From the NCBI GenBank assembly GCA_011620645.1, contig WOYS01000122.1, positions 24,979 to 70,467 of the forward strand: a DNA stretch of 45,489 nucleotides, given 5' to 3'. This document shows, piece after piece, positions 10,717 to 20,667 of this stretch. Each line of letters opens with the position of its first letter. Within the stretch, counting starts at the first letter, position 1. The stretch is from Mycobacterium sp. Its GTDB lineage: Bacteria > Actinomycetota > Actinomycetes > Mycobacteriales > Mycobacteriaceae. Made by a program: the position numbers and the translations under genes. Below the pieces are notes generated by a model. The model was not told the DNA's origin. It saw only the letters and a program-made list of their open reading frames with translations, and did not search any database.

Positions 10717-11679
10717 CTAATGTTCTGTTGGAGCAGGTAATTCGGTCAGCCAACGCTCGGTGTCGATGGCCGCCGAACAGCCGGACCCGGCGGCGGTGAT
10801 GGCCTGCCGGTAGGTGTGGTCCACCAGATCGCCGGCGGCGAAGACGCCTTCGAGCGAGGTCGCGGTCGTGCGGCCGCGCACCTGAACGTAACCGTCGACG
10901 TCGACGTCGACCTGTCCCTGGACCAGATCCGACCGCGGGATGTGGCCGATCGCGACGAATACACCGGTTACCGCCAGCTTGGAATCCTCACCGGTCACGG
11001 TGTCGCGCAACCGAATTCCGGTGACCTTGGGGTTACCCTCGATCTCGGTGATCTCGCTGTTGAGGACGAAGGTGATCTTCTCGTTGGCCCGGGCGCGGTC
11101 CAGCATGATCTTCGAGGCGCGGAACTCCTCGCGACGGTGAATCAGGGCGACGGAGCGGGCGAACTTGGTGAGGAAGATCGCTTCTTCCATCGCCGAGTCG
11201 CCGCCACCGACGACCGCAATGTCCTGGTCGCGGAAGAAGAACCCGTCACAGGTCGCACACGTGCTCACGCCCAGACCGATGCGCTCCAATTCTCCGGGCG
11301 CACCGAGCTGGCGAGCTGCAGCGCCCATCGCGAGAATGACGGACCGGGCGCGGTGAGTCTCGTCACCGACGGTGACGGTCTTGATCGGACCGGTGAGGTC
11401 GACGGCGTCGACATCGTCCGTCCGCAGATCTGCTCCGAAGCGCAGCGCCTGCTCGCGCATCTCTTCCATCAGACTGGGGCCGGTGATGCCTTCGCGGAAC
11501 CCGGGATAGTTCTCCACCTCGGTGGTCGTCATCAACGCTCCACCGAACTGGATGCCCTCGAACACCAACGGATGCAGTTGGGCCCGGGCAGTGTAGACCG
11601 CCGCGGTGTACCCGGCCGGGCCGGAGCCGATGATGATCACGTCGTGAATGGGGGACGTGACCTCAGAAGTGGTGGACAT
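10717..11679 (-). CDS. trxB: Thioredoxin reductase (NADPH)
   Basis: FAD-dependent enzyme passing electrons from NADPH to thioredoxin. The 320-residue protein has FAD-binding [16 protein letters not shown] near the N-terminus, the redox disulfide CATC in [18 protein letters not shown]-binding [10 protein letters not shown], and the C-terminal FAD motif [14 protein letters not shown]. It is the low-molecular-weight bacterial type. Upstream at only 110 bp is sigM; in M. tuberculosis an anti-sigma gene lies in that gap. Confidence 0.97.
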   Translation of the reverse strand: MSTTSEVTSPIHDVIIIGSGPAGYTAAVYTARAQLHPLVFEGIQFGGALMTTTEVENYPGFREGITGPSLMEEMREQALRFGADLRTDDVDAVDLTGPIKTVTVGDETHRARSVILAMGAAARQLGAPGELERIGLGVSTCATCDGFFFRDQDIAVVGGGDSAMEEAIFLTKFARSVALIHRREEFRASKIMLDRARANEKITFVLNSEITEIEGNPKVTGIRLRDTVTGEDSKLAVTGVFVAIGHIPRSDLVQGQVDVDVDGYVQVRGRTTATSLEGVFAAGDLVDHTYRQAITAAGSGCSAAIDTERWLTELPAPTEH

Positions 11680-11789
11680 CCTGGATATCCCAGCCTTTCT
11701 GCCGATTGCGCGGCCGTGAGTTCAAACATCAGGGTAGGCCTGGGTGTTCCCGATCCGCCTGCTAGGGCTCGGCTAGGGCAGGGGGATCA

Positions 11790-12383
11790 TCACCCGGCAG
11801 GGCGCGCTTCCGCGGCAGCCACCGCTGTGCCCGGGTAGCCGAGCGTGGTGGCCAGCTTGGTCCGGGCCCGTGCACGCCGGCTCTTCACCGTGCCCTCGGG
11901 GACTCCCAGCAGCCGCGCTGCCTCGGCCACCGAGAAGCCCTGCATGTCGACGGCGACCACGGCTGTGCGCTGCTCGATGGGCAGCCGCATCAGCGCACGC
12001 TCGACGACGATGGCGGTGACCACCCGTGACGCGGGGTCACCGATCCAGCCCGCGGAGGTCAGGCCCTCCAGGGGTGTGGTCGGGTGCGCCTTGTGGCGGC
12101 GCAGCCGGTCCAGGCAGGCATTCACGACGATGCGGTACAGCCAGCTGCTCACCGAGCAGTCGTGCCGGAATCGCGGTGCATTGCAATGCGCCGAGAGCAT
12201 GGCGTCCTGCAGTGCGTCACGGGCGTCATCGGGGCACCGGGTGGTGATCCGGGCGAGCCGGTACAGCTGCGGCTGGTGGCGGTGGAACAGTTCCTCGAAC
12301 GCGAAGCGATCACCCGCGACGTGCGCCGCCAGCAACTGTTCGTCGGTGCGTTGATGCCCAGAGCATCCCGTGAAACTCCCCAC
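11790..12383 (-). CDS. sigM: ECF RNA polymerase sigma factor SigM
   Basis: Alternative sigma factor. The 197-residue product has ECF region 2 (DDARDALQDAMLSAH, then SSWLYRIVVNACLDRLRRHK) and region 4 (LMRLPIEQRTAVVAVDMQGFSVAEAARLLGVPEGTVKSRRARARTKL). The position upstream of trxB-trxA-cwlM and the sequence identify SigM. It starts at GTG. Two oddities: the gene for its anti-sigma factor, expected immediately downstream, is absent. The protein also carries five cysteines (residues 7, 50, 67, 76, 90), three of them in region 2 where I recall none in M. tuberculosis SigM apart from the NAC cysteine. Confidence 0.93.
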   Translation of the reverse strand: MGSFTGCSGHQRTDEQLLAAHVAGDRFAFEELFHRHQPQLYRLARITTRCPDDARDALQDAMLSAHCNAPRFRHDCSVSSWLYRIVVNACLDRLRRHKAHPTTPLEGLTSAGWIGDPASRVVTAIVVERALMRLPIEQRTAVVAVDMQGFSVAEAARLLGVPEGTVKSRRARARTKLATTLGYPGTAVAAAEARPAG

Positions 12384-12480
12384 AGCCGAACACTACGGAA
12401 AGGGGGGCCCGCTCCCGGGCGGCAATTTTGTGCAGCGCTCTGAACTGTGCCTTTGCCGCTTGGAAGCTGGGGATAACCTC

Positions 12481-15400
12481 TCAGGACGTCGCCTTGAGGG
12501 TGATTTCGGAGATAGCCGAGCGACTCTTCCCGTCCACGGTACCCAGCGTGGAGATCCACACCAGCACATACGACGTGGGGGCAGGATGCTCGATCTCGAT
12601 GGTGTTGGACCCCTTTTTCAGGGAGATCGGGTCCGTCAGCTCGGTGGTGTCCTTCAGCGATGCGGGGTTCGCCGAACCGGACCCACGGATCTGCACGGCG
12701 GTGCCGACGCTGGACACGTCGAGTTTGACCGAACCGATCGCGGTGGGTTTGGGCAATTTCAGCATCAATCCGACGCCGTTCTTGAAGCCGGGGAACGGGA
12801 CGGGATCGGAGTAGGTGTCGGTCGGCCACACGGTCGACGGACTCCCGTCGATGGCCAGACCCGCTTCTGCGGGCGCGTCGGCCTCGCCTTCGGGGGAATA
12901 CACCGTGGCGCGCACCGGTTTGACGACGTCGCTGGTGCGCTCGGCGGTGGGGGTGGGGTCGTTCAAACCGAGCTCGTCGCGGTCCAGACCGCCGCCGACG
13001 TCGCCGAAGATCTTGCTGAGCACGGTGGCGAGCACCACCAGCGCGACCACGACCACCACGCCACCGGCAGCCAATCCGATGATCATGCCCTTGCGGCGAC
13101 GGGCGGCGGCTTCGGGATCGGCACCGCCGCCGCCCAGACCGACGGCGGCCTCGGCCGGCGGCTCGTCGACGTGTGCGATGAACTCGGTGCGGTCGGCGAT
13201 GGCGGTGGCCTGCTGGAGCAGATGGAGCAGGGTCGGCGCGCTGCGAATCCCGCCGTCCTCCTGGACGGCCCGCGCTGCGGCGGCCGAGATCTGGAACGGG
13301 ATCTCCCCGTCGACTGACCGCGGTTCCACCGGCTGGCCGGCAGGGTCGAGATCTGCGGGCGCCAGACCACTGTGCACGCCGGATTCGGGCAGCGGCCACC
13401 GGTTGACGAGCAGCGCGTACAGCGAGGCGCCGATACCGCGGATGTCGTCTTCGGGGGTGGCGTCGGGCAGGGTCGCCGGGAAGGCCAGGACCACGTCGCC
13501 CTCGATGCTGACGCGCACCCGACTCGGATGGTCGATCGACAGCGAGACGCCGGCGCGGTGGGCGGCCTCGGCGGCGGCGGCCAGCGATTGGATGGCGCGG
13601 GCCCCGCCGATGGGGGACGGCGAGGTCTCGGCGACCTCGGCGAGCGATCCGCCGCGGAGCCATTCCGAGACCACCAGCCCACCCGACCCGGTACGCGCGA
13701 CGTCCAGCACGCGCGCAACACCGGGGGTGTCGACCTTGGACAGCCGCATCGTGCGGGTGAGGATCTCCTGCAGTTCGCTCTCGGGCAGCAGTGCGTCGGG
13801 GTCCACCAGCGTCAGCGCCACCTGGCGGTCAAGGGCGGTGTCCAGCGCATGCCAGAACTGCAGGTGCGGCGGGCCGCCGTGGAACACCAGCAGCCGGTAG
13901 CGACCGCCGGCGATGGTGGCACCGGGGATGAGATGCGCGTCCTCGCCGCCGTTGTCGGGCTGGAACTCTCCCGCCGACGGGATCCGTCCGGTGGCCCGGG
14001 AGTCGACGCCCCATTCGGGGTGAGCACCTGCCCCGGGCGCGGATCCGCTCACGGGTTTATCGCTCACCGCTGATCCTTTCGGCGTCTGCTGCTGTGCAAC
14101 CCCCGCGTGCGGTCCGTACCGGCGGGCTGCCGGGGGGCGGGGCGGCCGCATCGGATGCGAATTGCTCCGATCAGAGTACGTGACCGGGCTGCCGCGCCGA
14201 TGCGCGTCGGGCCTGGAAGTCGGGCCGGGAGCCACCGTCGCGCGGGCGCCGATCCGGCGCCGCACCGCGGTTCCCACGGACAGTGCTTCGGGCACCTTCG
14301 CCGCCCACAGCACCGCGCCGATGATCGGCAGCATGAGGACGCCGAGCACGAACAGCCGCAGCAGTGAACCGAGGCCGCCGCCGCGCTCGGTCAGTGCTTC
14401 CAGTCCGAGGAGCTGATCGACCATATGGGCGGCCAGCCCGGCGAGCATCGAGGCGACGATCGTGACCAGGATGGTACGGACCACGTCCAGGCTGATCATC
14501 CTGTTGCCCGGTGGATTCAGGTTGGCCCGCAGCACCAGGTATCCGATGGTGGCACCGGCCAGGAAGCCCAGCCCGTTGGCCAGCCCCAGATAGCCGGCGA
14601 CCATCCCGGGATCGCTTACCAGGTGCGGTACCGCCACCGACGCGGCGATCTTCACCGCGGTGATCACCAGGATCAGCACGATCGGCGTCCACGGCTGCTG
14701 ACGGGCGTAGAACACCCGCAGCTGCAGAAGCACCAGCGCGTAGGGGATCAGGGTGAAGGCGGACAGGGTGATCGCCATGCCGAGATAACCGGCGTCCTGC
14801 TGGCCGAAGTTGCCGTAGGAGAACAGCGCGCTTCCGATCGCGGGACCACCGACGGTCATCATCGCGACGATCGGGATCAGCGTCACCATGGTCAGCCGCG
14901 TCGCGAGGTTCAGGTCGGCGAGGACGGCCGGGCCGTCATCGGCGGCGGCGTTACGGGACAGCCGCGGCATCACCACCGTCAGCACCGTCACCCCGATGAT
15001 GCCGAACGGCAGCTGCAGGATCAGCCAGGTGTAGTTGTAGATCGCGGGCCCGGAAGCCGCCGCGGCGCTGGCGATCTGATTGCCGACGATCAGACCGATC
15101 TGGCTGATGAGTACGTAGAGCACCATCGCCAGGGCCATCATGCCGAACTGTTTGAGTCTGTCGTCGATACCCCACAGCGGGCGCAAGCCGATGCGTTCGC
15201 GGCGAATCGCGAGGATCAGCACCGCGGCCTGGGCCACCACACCGAGGGTGGTGCCGATGCCCAACACCAGCAGTTTGGCGTTGCCCATCTCGACCGGGTC
15301 GATGGACAGCTCGCCGGGCACCAGCAGGTATACCCCCAGCGCCAGGATCGCCACGATGTTATTGAGCACCGGAGCCCACGCCGGCGGTCCGAAGATATTT

Positions 15401-15927
15401 CGGGTGTTGAGAATAGCCATGAACACCGAGGACAACCCGTAGAACAACACCTGCGGCAGCATCAGGTAGGCGAACGCGGTGGTCAGCGGGCGGTTTACCA
15501 GCGGGTCGCTGCCGAGCATCAGGTCCACCAGCAGGGGCGCGGCCGCCACCGACAGGATGGTCGCCACGATCAGCAGTGCGGTGGCCAGCGTCACCAGGCG
15601 CCGCACGAAAGCGGTGCCGCCGTCGGGATCGCCACGTTCGGCGCGGGCCAGCACCGGCACGAAGATCGCGGTGAAGGTCGCCTCCAGCACCAGCGCGGCG
15701 ATCAGGTTGGGTAGCTGGTTGGCGACCGTGAACGAGCTCAGCAGTGGGCCGCCGAGGATGAGCGCCAGCAGCACCATGCGAGCGAATCCGGTGAGCCTGC
15801 TGACCAGCGTGGCCAGCGCCATGCCCCAGGACCGCGACACCACCGCGGAATCGGACAGTTCCTGACGGGGCGCGGGCGGGAGCTGACGGGTGGAGTGCCC
15901 GCGCGGTACGCGTTGCGGCGCGTTCAT
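12481..15927 (-). CDS. murJ: Lipid II flippase MurJ fused to a pseudokinase
   Basis: A 1148-residue fusion as in M. tuberculosis Rv3910. Residues 1 to about 545 form the multi-helix MurJ (MviN) flippase that moves lipid II across the membrane. A linker of about 110 residues, rich in Pro, Arg and Gln, follows. The kinase-like domain (about 664-850) lacks the VAIK lysine, HRD and DFG motifs, so it is a pseudokinase; in mycobacteria it recruits FhaA when phosphorylated. A transmembrane helix (about 947-970) leads to an extracellular C-terminal beta domain. An in-frame GTG at 14067 (residue 621) has its own SD-like GAAAGGA. The GTG/ATG of murJ overlaps the preceding gene by 4 bp. Confidence 0.95.
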   Translation of the reverse strand: MNAPQRVPRGHSTRQLPPAPRQELSDSAVVSRSWGMALATLVSRLTGFARMVLLALILGGPLLSSFTVANQLPNLIAALVLEATFTAIFVPVLARAERGDPDGGTAFVRRLVTLATALLIVATILSVAAAPLLVDLMLGSDPLVNRPLTTAFAYLMLPQVLFYGLSSVFMAILNTRNIFGPPAWAPVLNNIVAILALGVYLLVPGELSIDPVEMGNAKLLVLGIGTTLGVVAQAAVLILAIRRERIGLRPLWGIDDRLKQFGMMALAMVLYVLISQIGLIVGNQIASAAAASGPAIYNYTWLILQLPFGIIGVTVLTVVMPRLSRNAAADDGPAVLADLNLATRLTMVTLIPIVAMMTVGGPAIGSALFSYGNFGQQDAGYLGMAITLSAFTLIPYALVLLQLRVFYARQQPWTPIVLILVITAVKIAASVAVPHLVSDPGMVAGYLGLANGLGFLAGATIGYLVLRANLNPPGNRMISLDVVRTILVTIVASMLAGLAAHMVDQLLGLEALTERGGGLGSLLRLFVLGVLMLPIIGAVLWAAKVPEALSVGTAVRRRIGARATVAPGPTSRPDAHRRGSPVTYSDRSNSHPMRPPRPPAARRYGPHAGVAQQQTPKGSAVSDKPVSGSAPGAGAHPEWGVDSRATGRIPSAGEFQPDNGGEDAHLIPGATIAGGRYRLLVFHGGPPHLQFWHALDTALDRQVALTLVDPDALLPESELQEILTRTMRLSKVDTPGVARVLDVARTGSGGLVVSEWLRGGSLAEVAETSPSPIGGARAIQSLAAAAEAAHRAGVSLSIDHPSRVRVSIEGDVVLAFPATLPDATPEDDIRGIGASLYALLVNRWPLPESGVHSGLAPADLDPAGQPVEPRSVDGEIPFQISAAAARAVQEDGGIRSAPTLLHLLQQATAIADRTEFIAHVDEPPAEAAVGLGGGGADPEAAARRRKGMIIGLAAGGVVVVVALVVLATVLSKIFGDVGGGLDRDELGLNDPTPTAERTSDVVKPVRATVYSPEGEADAPAEAGLAIDGSPSTVWPTDTYSDPVPFPGFKNGVGLMLKLPKPTAIGSVKLDVSSVGTAVQIRGSGSANPASLKDTTELTDPISLKKGSNTIEIEHPAPTSYVLVWISTLGTVDGKSRSAISEITLKATS

Positions 15928-18281
15928 CGGTGCTCGCCGTTGCGCGCCCCGCGGTCACTGCCGTGGGCCAGAGCGGTGTCCAGTGGGTCGGGCCGCCGGG
16001 CCGGCGGGATCAGATCGGCCCGATCGGGTTTTCCGCGGAACCGGTGCCACAGCCGCCGTCCGACCAGCAGCGCCAGGATGCCACCACCGGTCAGCGTGAT
16101 GAAGAACAGCACCTTGCCGTAGGCGTTGGAGTGCACCGACAGCCGCACCGGTTCGCCCAGCGACAGGCCGTCGGCGGTGGCGAGGTTGACGTCGACGGCG
16201 AACCGTTGGGTGAAGTGCACCTCGATCGGCACCCGCAGCGGCAGGTAGCCCGGCGGCAGCTCGATCTCACCGGGGTCGGTCACCGTCATCCCCGGCGGCG
16301 GGGCGATGCGCAGCCGGACTCGGATCGGCACCGGCAGGTCGTTGCGCAGCGCCAACGGCAGTGGGCTGCGTTCGGTCGCCAGGGTGTAGGAACCACCGGG
16401 GTTGACCACCGTGACCGCGCCGAACAGATCGGCGACGGTGCGGCCGACGGTCGAAAGCCGTTGCTGGGCAGCATCATTGCGCTCCGAGGCGGGTACCGAC
16501 TGACTCAGCGCGCGCAGCATGTCCTCGCGCAGCGGGGCCGTGTACTGGGTTCCGGTCAGGCCGGTGCGCTGATCGACCGTCAGTGCCGAGGTCAGTCCCC
16601 AGAGCCTGTCGGTGACGGCGGCGATGCCCGAGGTCACCCCGCTGTCGAACCGCGCGTCGGAATCGTCGGCCGGCTCCGGAGCGGTCGCAGGTGCGGCGGC
16701 CTGCGGTGTCTCGGCGACCACCGCGGGCAACGGACGCGGGACCGCCAGTCCGGCGCCGATCGCGGTCGCCACCGAGGTCAGCACGCTCTGCGCCTCGTCG
16801 GGGTTGAGGTCCCAGGCCAGCGGGGGCGCCACGATCTCGGTGCGGGGCTCGGTGTCGGGCTGTAGGCCGCGCCACAGCAGTGAGCCCAGGGCGTCCTGCA
16901 GCCTGGCCACCCGAGAGTCGTGCTGCAGCGGGATGCCCAGTTCGCTGTCCAGGTAGGCCGGGGTGATCGGCGCTGCTCCGGCACCGGCCAGTGCCGCGCC
17001 CAGACCCGGGTCGAACGGCGCGGTGACGACCTCGGGGGAGTTGCGTTGCGGGGCGAGCTCCGCGCCGCCGGTGTCCAGCGCCGAGAGCGGAGCGGCGGCC
17101 ACCGCCACGGTGGGGCCCTGGGCGCCGAGCAGTGAGACGGTGGCTTCGGTGAGCGGTCCGTCACCGATGAGGGTGGCGCCGCGCACCGAACGCACCCCGA
17201 GGATCTGGTCGACGATATCGGCGGCATTGCGGGTGGCAACGGCATTCAGGCCGGTGTCGCCCACCCGCTTCAGGGCGGCCAAATCGGCCTGGGCGTAGAC
17301 CGTCGGCGTCACACACAGGCGCTGTGCGAGCGTCTTGAGCCGGTTCAGCCAGTTGACCGCCGCCTCCTGGCCGGTGCCGGGATGGGTGGGTGCGTTCAGG
17401 CCGCCGTTGGGGTCGTCGCTGACGACGTAGCCGCCCATCATGGCGTTGACGGTGATCAACAGGTCGGGGTCGACGGCCAGACATAGGGCACGGCTCACCG
17501 CGCCGTCGTCGTCCACCGGTGTGCTGGTGGCGAAGTCCGCCGCCGCCAGCAGGGTGTCCAGCCGGCCGCCGGCGGCCAGAGAGGCGGCCAGCTCATCGTC
17601 GAGCAGTCGTACCGGAGTGGTGCCGCCGGGGATGCCCGCGGCCAGCCGGGGCCGGTCGGCCAGCGGCCACAGCACCGTCATCGCGACCGGTCGGGAGGTG
17701 TCCGGGGGAACCACCGCGGACAGGTCTTCGGCGTCTCCGGTCGCCGGGTCCGGGGGGACACCCAGCACGGGCAGCAGGAAGCGGGCGTCGTCCAGCCTGG
17801 TGGGGGCGCCATAGTCGGGGGTGCCGTTGACGTTCACCAGCAGCGGGTACACACCCGGCTCGTCGATCCGCAGCGACGGTTCCACCCCGCGTAGCGGATA
17901 GGCCAGGTTGTAGGGCGCCTCCTGGCCGGGTTGCAGTTCGGCCGACAGCGTCACGAACGGTGCCACGGCGCCGTACTGGTCGAGGTTGCCCGACAGGTTG
18001 GTGCGCAGCCCGGCCGATCCGGTGACCGCGGGCGCGTGCTCCAGGCGCACGACGACATCGCGCACCGGCCGGTCGCCGCTGTTGCGCACGGTCCCGGCGA
18101 CGGTGACCATCGCACCGCTGGTGGTCGTCACGATGCCGGGGGTGACGCGGTCGATGCGCAGCTTCAGGAACATCGTGGAGCCGGGTTCGCCTGCCGCGGC
18201 GCGCGGCAGCAGGGCGGGTGTCGCGACGAGGAGCAGCAGTAGGGCGGCGGTGAGGACGCGCAGCACCCGCACAGAACTCAC
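15924..18281 (-). CDS. DUF6049 membrane-anchored secreted protein (Rv3909-like)
   Basis: Conserved actinobacterial protein of unknown function, always next to murJ. The 785-residue product has an N-terminal signal sequence (residues 1-30, [19 protein letters not shown]), a large extracytoplasmic region, and one C-terminal transmembrane helix ([20 protein letters not shown]) followed by a short basic cytoplasmic tail. The final exported part resembles a beta-sandwich ([17 protein letters not shown]). It overlaps mutT4 and murJ by 4 bp each, so the three form one translationally coupled operon. A role in peptidoglycan assembly with MurJ is inferred from context only. Confidence 0.85.
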   Translation of the reverse strand: MSSVRVLRVLTAALLLLLVATPALLPRAAAGEPGSTMFLKLRIDRVTPGIVTTTSGAMVTVAGTVRNSGDRPVRDVVVRLEHAPAVTGSAGLRTNLSGNLDQYGAVAPFVTLSAELQPGQEAPYNLAYPLRGVEPSLRIDEPGVYPLLVNVNGTPDYGAPTRLDDARFLLPVLGVPPDPATGDAEDLSAVVPPDTSRPVAMTVLWPLADRPRLAAGIPGGTTPVRLLDDELAASLAAGGRLDTLLAAADFATSTPVDDDGAVSRALCLAVDPDLLITVNAMMGGYVVSDDPNGGLNAPTHPGTGQEAAVNWLNRLKTLAQRLCVTPTVYAQADLAALKRVGDTGLNAVATRNAADIVDQILGVRSVRGATLIGDGPLTEATVSLLGAQGPTVAVAAAPLSALDTGGAELAPQRNSPEVVTAPFDPGLGAALAGAGAAPITPAYLDSELGIPLQHDSRVARLQDALGSLLWRGLQPDTEPRTEIVAPPLAWDLNPDEAQSVLTSVATAIGAGLAVPRPLPAVVAETPQAAAPATAPEPADDSDARFDSGVTSGIAAVTDRLWGLTSALTVDQRTGLTGTQYTAPLREDMLRALSQSVPASERNDAAQQRLSTVGRTVADLFGAVTVVNPGGSYTLATERSPLPLALRNDLPVPIRVRLRIAPPPGMTVTDPGEIELPPGYLPLRVPIEVHFTQRFAVDVNLATADGLSLGEPVRLSVHSNAYGKVLFFITLTGGGILALLVGRRLWHRFRGKPDRADLIPPARRPDPLDTALAHGSDRGARNGEHR

Positions 18282-19060
18282 GGGCCTTGTCCGCAGCCGT
18301 TCGCCCGCCGGGGCGGCGATTCCTCGGGGCGACGGTTGCGGGTGTGCGAATGGGTCTGGGGACGTCGCCGCGGCGAACTGTGCGGCAGCGGCGGCAGTGC
18401 GCCCTCACCATCGGTGTGCAGTTTGTCGATCAGCTCGCCGGCCACCACGGCCAGGCGGCGTTCGTCGGCGTAGGCCAGCCGGGCAGGCAGATCATGGAGC
18501 GGGACCCAGGCCACCTCGGTGACCTCCACGTCCTCGTCGGAGAGATCACCACCCAGGAATCGCATCAGGTAATGGTGCACGGTCTTGTGAACGCGGCGCC
18601 CCTCGGTCACGAACCAGTAGTCGATGCTGCCGAGTGCGGCCAGCACGCTGCCCTGCACCCCGGTTTCCTCGGCGACCTCCCGGACGGCGGTCTGCTCGGC
18701 GGTCTCGCCGACCTCGATGTGGCCCTTGGGTAGCGACCACAGCATCCTGCCGCGCCGGTCGATCCGGCCGATCAGCGCCGCGACCTGGGTGTCTTTGGGG
18801 CCGTCTAGCCCGTCGATGACCAGGCCGCCCGCCGATGTCTCATGCACGGTGCGCAGCCGGTCCGGTGCCCCGCGGAGCTGACGGGGTTTGCGGTTCTGGC
18901 CGGGCTTGGCCTGCTGGGCGGCGTTATCGGTCGGAGCCGGCTTCGATGCCGGGGCCGAATCGCCCGACGAGGTGGCGCGCACGGCGTTGCCCTCGGGCGG
19001 ACCGGCAGCGCGGCGACGCCCTCGGCGCCGTCGCGGCTTGGCGTGTTCACCGTCCGACAC
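18278..19060 (-). CDS. mutT4: Nudix hydrolase MutT4
   Basis: Nudix pyrophosphohydrolase of 260 residues, matching M. tuberculosis MutT4 (Rv3908). The Nudix box is [27 protein letters not shown], starting at about residue 135, with the REVAEE metal-binding glutamates intact. The N-terminal 70 residues are very basic (RRRRGRRR) and low in complexity; the C-terminal tail is again Arg/Pro-rich. Start chosen at GTG 19060, giving [13 protein letters not shown], because it matches the family and a TACTAT -10 box lies 7 bp before it. The frame is open 31 codons further upstream. Confidence 0.9.
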   Translation of the reverse strand: MSDGEHAKPRRRRGRRRAAGPPEGNAVRATSSGDSAPASKPAPTDNAAQQAKPGQNRKPRQLRGAPDRLRTVHETSAGGLVIDGLDGPKDTQVAALIGRIDRRGRMLWSLPKGHIEVGETAEQTAVREVAEETGVQGSVLAALGSIDYWFVTEGRRVHKTVHHYLMRFLGGDLSDEDVEVTEVAWVPLHDLPARLAYADERRLAVVAGELIDKLHTDGEGALPPLPHSSPRRRPQTHSHTRNRRPEESPPRRANGCGQGP

Positions 19061-19067
19061 CCAAGTG

Positions 19068-19073
19068 ATAGTA
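19068..19073 (-). promoter_or_regulatory. -10 box for leaderless mutT4 transcript
   Basis: TACTAT on the minus strand, 7 bp before the GTG of mutT4. A SigA -10 at this distance places transcription start at or next to the start codon, as in the many leaderless mycobacterial mRNAs. Confidence 0.55.
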
Positions 19074-19144
19074 GTTGCCGCCGGTTTACCTGCTCGCCAC
19101 CCGCGCCGGTCGTGGCCGGGCTGTCGCCTGCTCGTTATAACCCC

Positions 19145-19150
19145 TAGGCT
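19145..19150 (+). promoter_or_regulatory. -10 box for leaderless pcnA transcript
   Basis: TAGGCT, 8 bp before the GTG of pcnA. There is no Shine-Dalgarno sequence in this interval, consistent with a leaderless start. Confidence 0.45.
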
Positions 19151-19158
19151 CACCGAAC

Positions 19159-20652
19159 GTGCCGAACGACCCGACCCCGCAAGCCTCCGAAGCCGAATTG
19201 CTGGCCGGAGCCTGGGTTGCCCTCAACAGCTACAGCGACGTGCTCCGCGGTATCGGCGCGGTGTTCGCCGCGGCGGGCCATGAGCTCTATCTGGTCGGCG
19301 GCAGTGTCCGGGACGCGTTGCTGGGCCGGCTGTACGCGGATCTGGATTTCACCACCGACGCCCGCCCCGAGCAGATGCAGAAACTCCTTCGCGGATGGTC
19401 AGATGCCTTGTGGGACACCGGAATCGAGTTCGGCACCATCGGCGTGGGCAAGGCCGGGCACCGGTTCGAGATCACCACGTTCCGGGCCGACAGCTATGAC
19501 CAGGTGTCCCGCCATCCGCAGGTGCGCTTCGGTGACCGTCTCGATGACGACCTGGTGCGCCGCGACTTCACCGTGAACGCCATGGCAGTCCGCATCACCG
19601 AGGCGGGCCCGGCCGAGTTCCTGGATCCGCTCGGTGGCCTCGCGGCCCTGCGGGCCCGGGTGCTCGACACCCCGTCGACCCCGCAGGTCTCCTTCGGCGA
19701 TGATCCGTTGCGCATGTTGCGCGCGGCGCGATTTGTGTCACAGCTCGGGTTCTCGGTGGCGCCGCGGGTGTTGGAGGCGCTGCTGGAGATGGCGCCACAG
19801 CTGGGCCGGATCTCCGCCGAGCGGGTCGCCGCGGAACTGGACAAGCTGCTGATGGGAGTCGATCCCGTCGCCGGTATCGACCTGATGGTGCAGACCGGGC
19901 TGGGTGCGGTGGTGCTGCCGGAGGTCGGCGAGATGCGGATGGCCATCGACGAGCACCATCAGCACAAGGACGTGTACCGGCATTCGCTGACGGTGCTGCA
20001 GCAGGCCATCGAACTGGAAGGTTCCCCGGCGGGGCTGGAGCGCAGCGACTCGGGGGGAGATACCGGAGCCCCAGACCTGGTGCTGCGCTGGGCGGCGCTG
20101 CTGCACGACATCGGCAAGCCGGACACCCGCCGTCACGAATCCGACGGCGGGGTCAGCTTCCATCACCACGAGGTGGTGGGAGCGAAGATGGTCCGCAAGC
20201 GGATGCGGGCGCTGAAGTACTCCAAGCAGATGGTCGACGATGTGTCCCAGCTCGTGTACCTGCACCTGCGTTTCCACGGTTATGGCGACGGCCGGTGGAC
20301 GGACTCGGCGGTGCGCCGCTATGTCACCGATGCCGGTCCGTTGCTGGACCGGCTGCACAAGCTGGTCCGAGCCGACTGCACGACCCGCAACAAGCGCCGG
20401 GCGGCGCGGCTGCAGGCCAACTACGACGAACTGGAATCGCGGATCGCCGAGCTGGCCGCCAAGGAGGATCTGCAGCGGGTGCGGCCCGACCTGGACGGCA
20501 ATGCCATCATGGAGATCCTCGGCCTGCCACCGGGCCCGCTGGTCGGCAAGGCGTGGAACCATCTCAGGGAACTGCGGCTCGACCGCGGACCCCTCGACCA
20601 CGACGAGGCGATCGCCGAACTTCAGGAATGGTGGAACGCACAGCAGTCTTGA
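19159..20652 (+). CDS. pcnA: CCA tRNA nucleotidyltransferase
   Basis: Adds or repairs the CCA end of tRNAs. The 497-residue class II enzyme has the head motif [26 protein letters not shown], with the DxD metal ligands, and [11 protein letters not shown]. The nucleotide-recognition helix region follows ([17 protein letters not shown]). An HD domain ([14 protein letters not shown], about residue 315) is found in actinobacterial members. It is named pcnA by mycobacterial convention but is a CCA-adding enzyme rather than a poly(A) polymerase. Just before the HD domain, a loop ([10 protein letters not shown]) is encoded by a copy of the dispersed GAGCGCAGCGAC repeat. Confidence 0.95.
   Translation: MPNDPTPQASEAELLAGAWVALNSYSDVLRGIGAVFAAAGHELYLVGGSVRDALLGRLYADLDFTTDARPEQMQKLLRGWSDALWDTGIEFGTIGVGKAGHRFEITTFRADSYDQVSRHPQVRFGDRLDDDLVRRDFTVNAMAVRITEAGPAEFLDPLGGLAALRARVLDTPSTPQVSFGDDPLRMLRAARFVSQLGFSVAPRVLEALLEMAPQLGRISAERVAAELDKLLMGVDPVAGIDLMVQTGLGAVVLPEVGEMRMAIDEHHQHKDVYRHSLTVLQQAIELEGSPAGLERSDSGGDTGAPDLVLRWAALLHDIGKPDTRRHESDGGVSFHHHEVVGAKMVRKRMRALKYSKQMVDDVSQLVYLHLRFHGYGDGRWTDSAVRRYVTDAGPLLDRLHKLVRADCTTRNKRRAARLQANYDELESRIAELAAKEDLQRVRPDLDGNAIMEILGLPPGPLVGKAWNHLRELRLDRGPLDHDEAIAELQEWWNAQQS
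20037..20060 (+). repeat. Dispersed GAGCG-repeat, copy 1 (in pcnA)
   Basis: The core GGAGCGCAGCGAC at 20037-20049 is followed by a G-rich run ending in GGGGGGAGA. It is in frame within pcnA and read as LERSDSGG, in a loop before the HD domain. It shares its core with copies at 23744, 25881 and 26228. Confidence 0.6.
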
Positions 20653-20667
20653 TGCGTCTGAACAGAC

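Noticed and set aside
13321..13660. Possible active Ser/Thr kinase in the murJ fusion
   Set aside because: The catalytic Lys, HRD and DFG motifs are missing, so it is a pseudokinase.
12149..13663. 504-codon Arg/Pro-rich frame on the same strand as murJ, overlapping murJ and sigM
   Set aside because: Out-of-frame reading of the pseudokinase region and sigM; low-complexity and without homology. I considered a frameshifted anti-sigma, but it shows no anti-sigma features.
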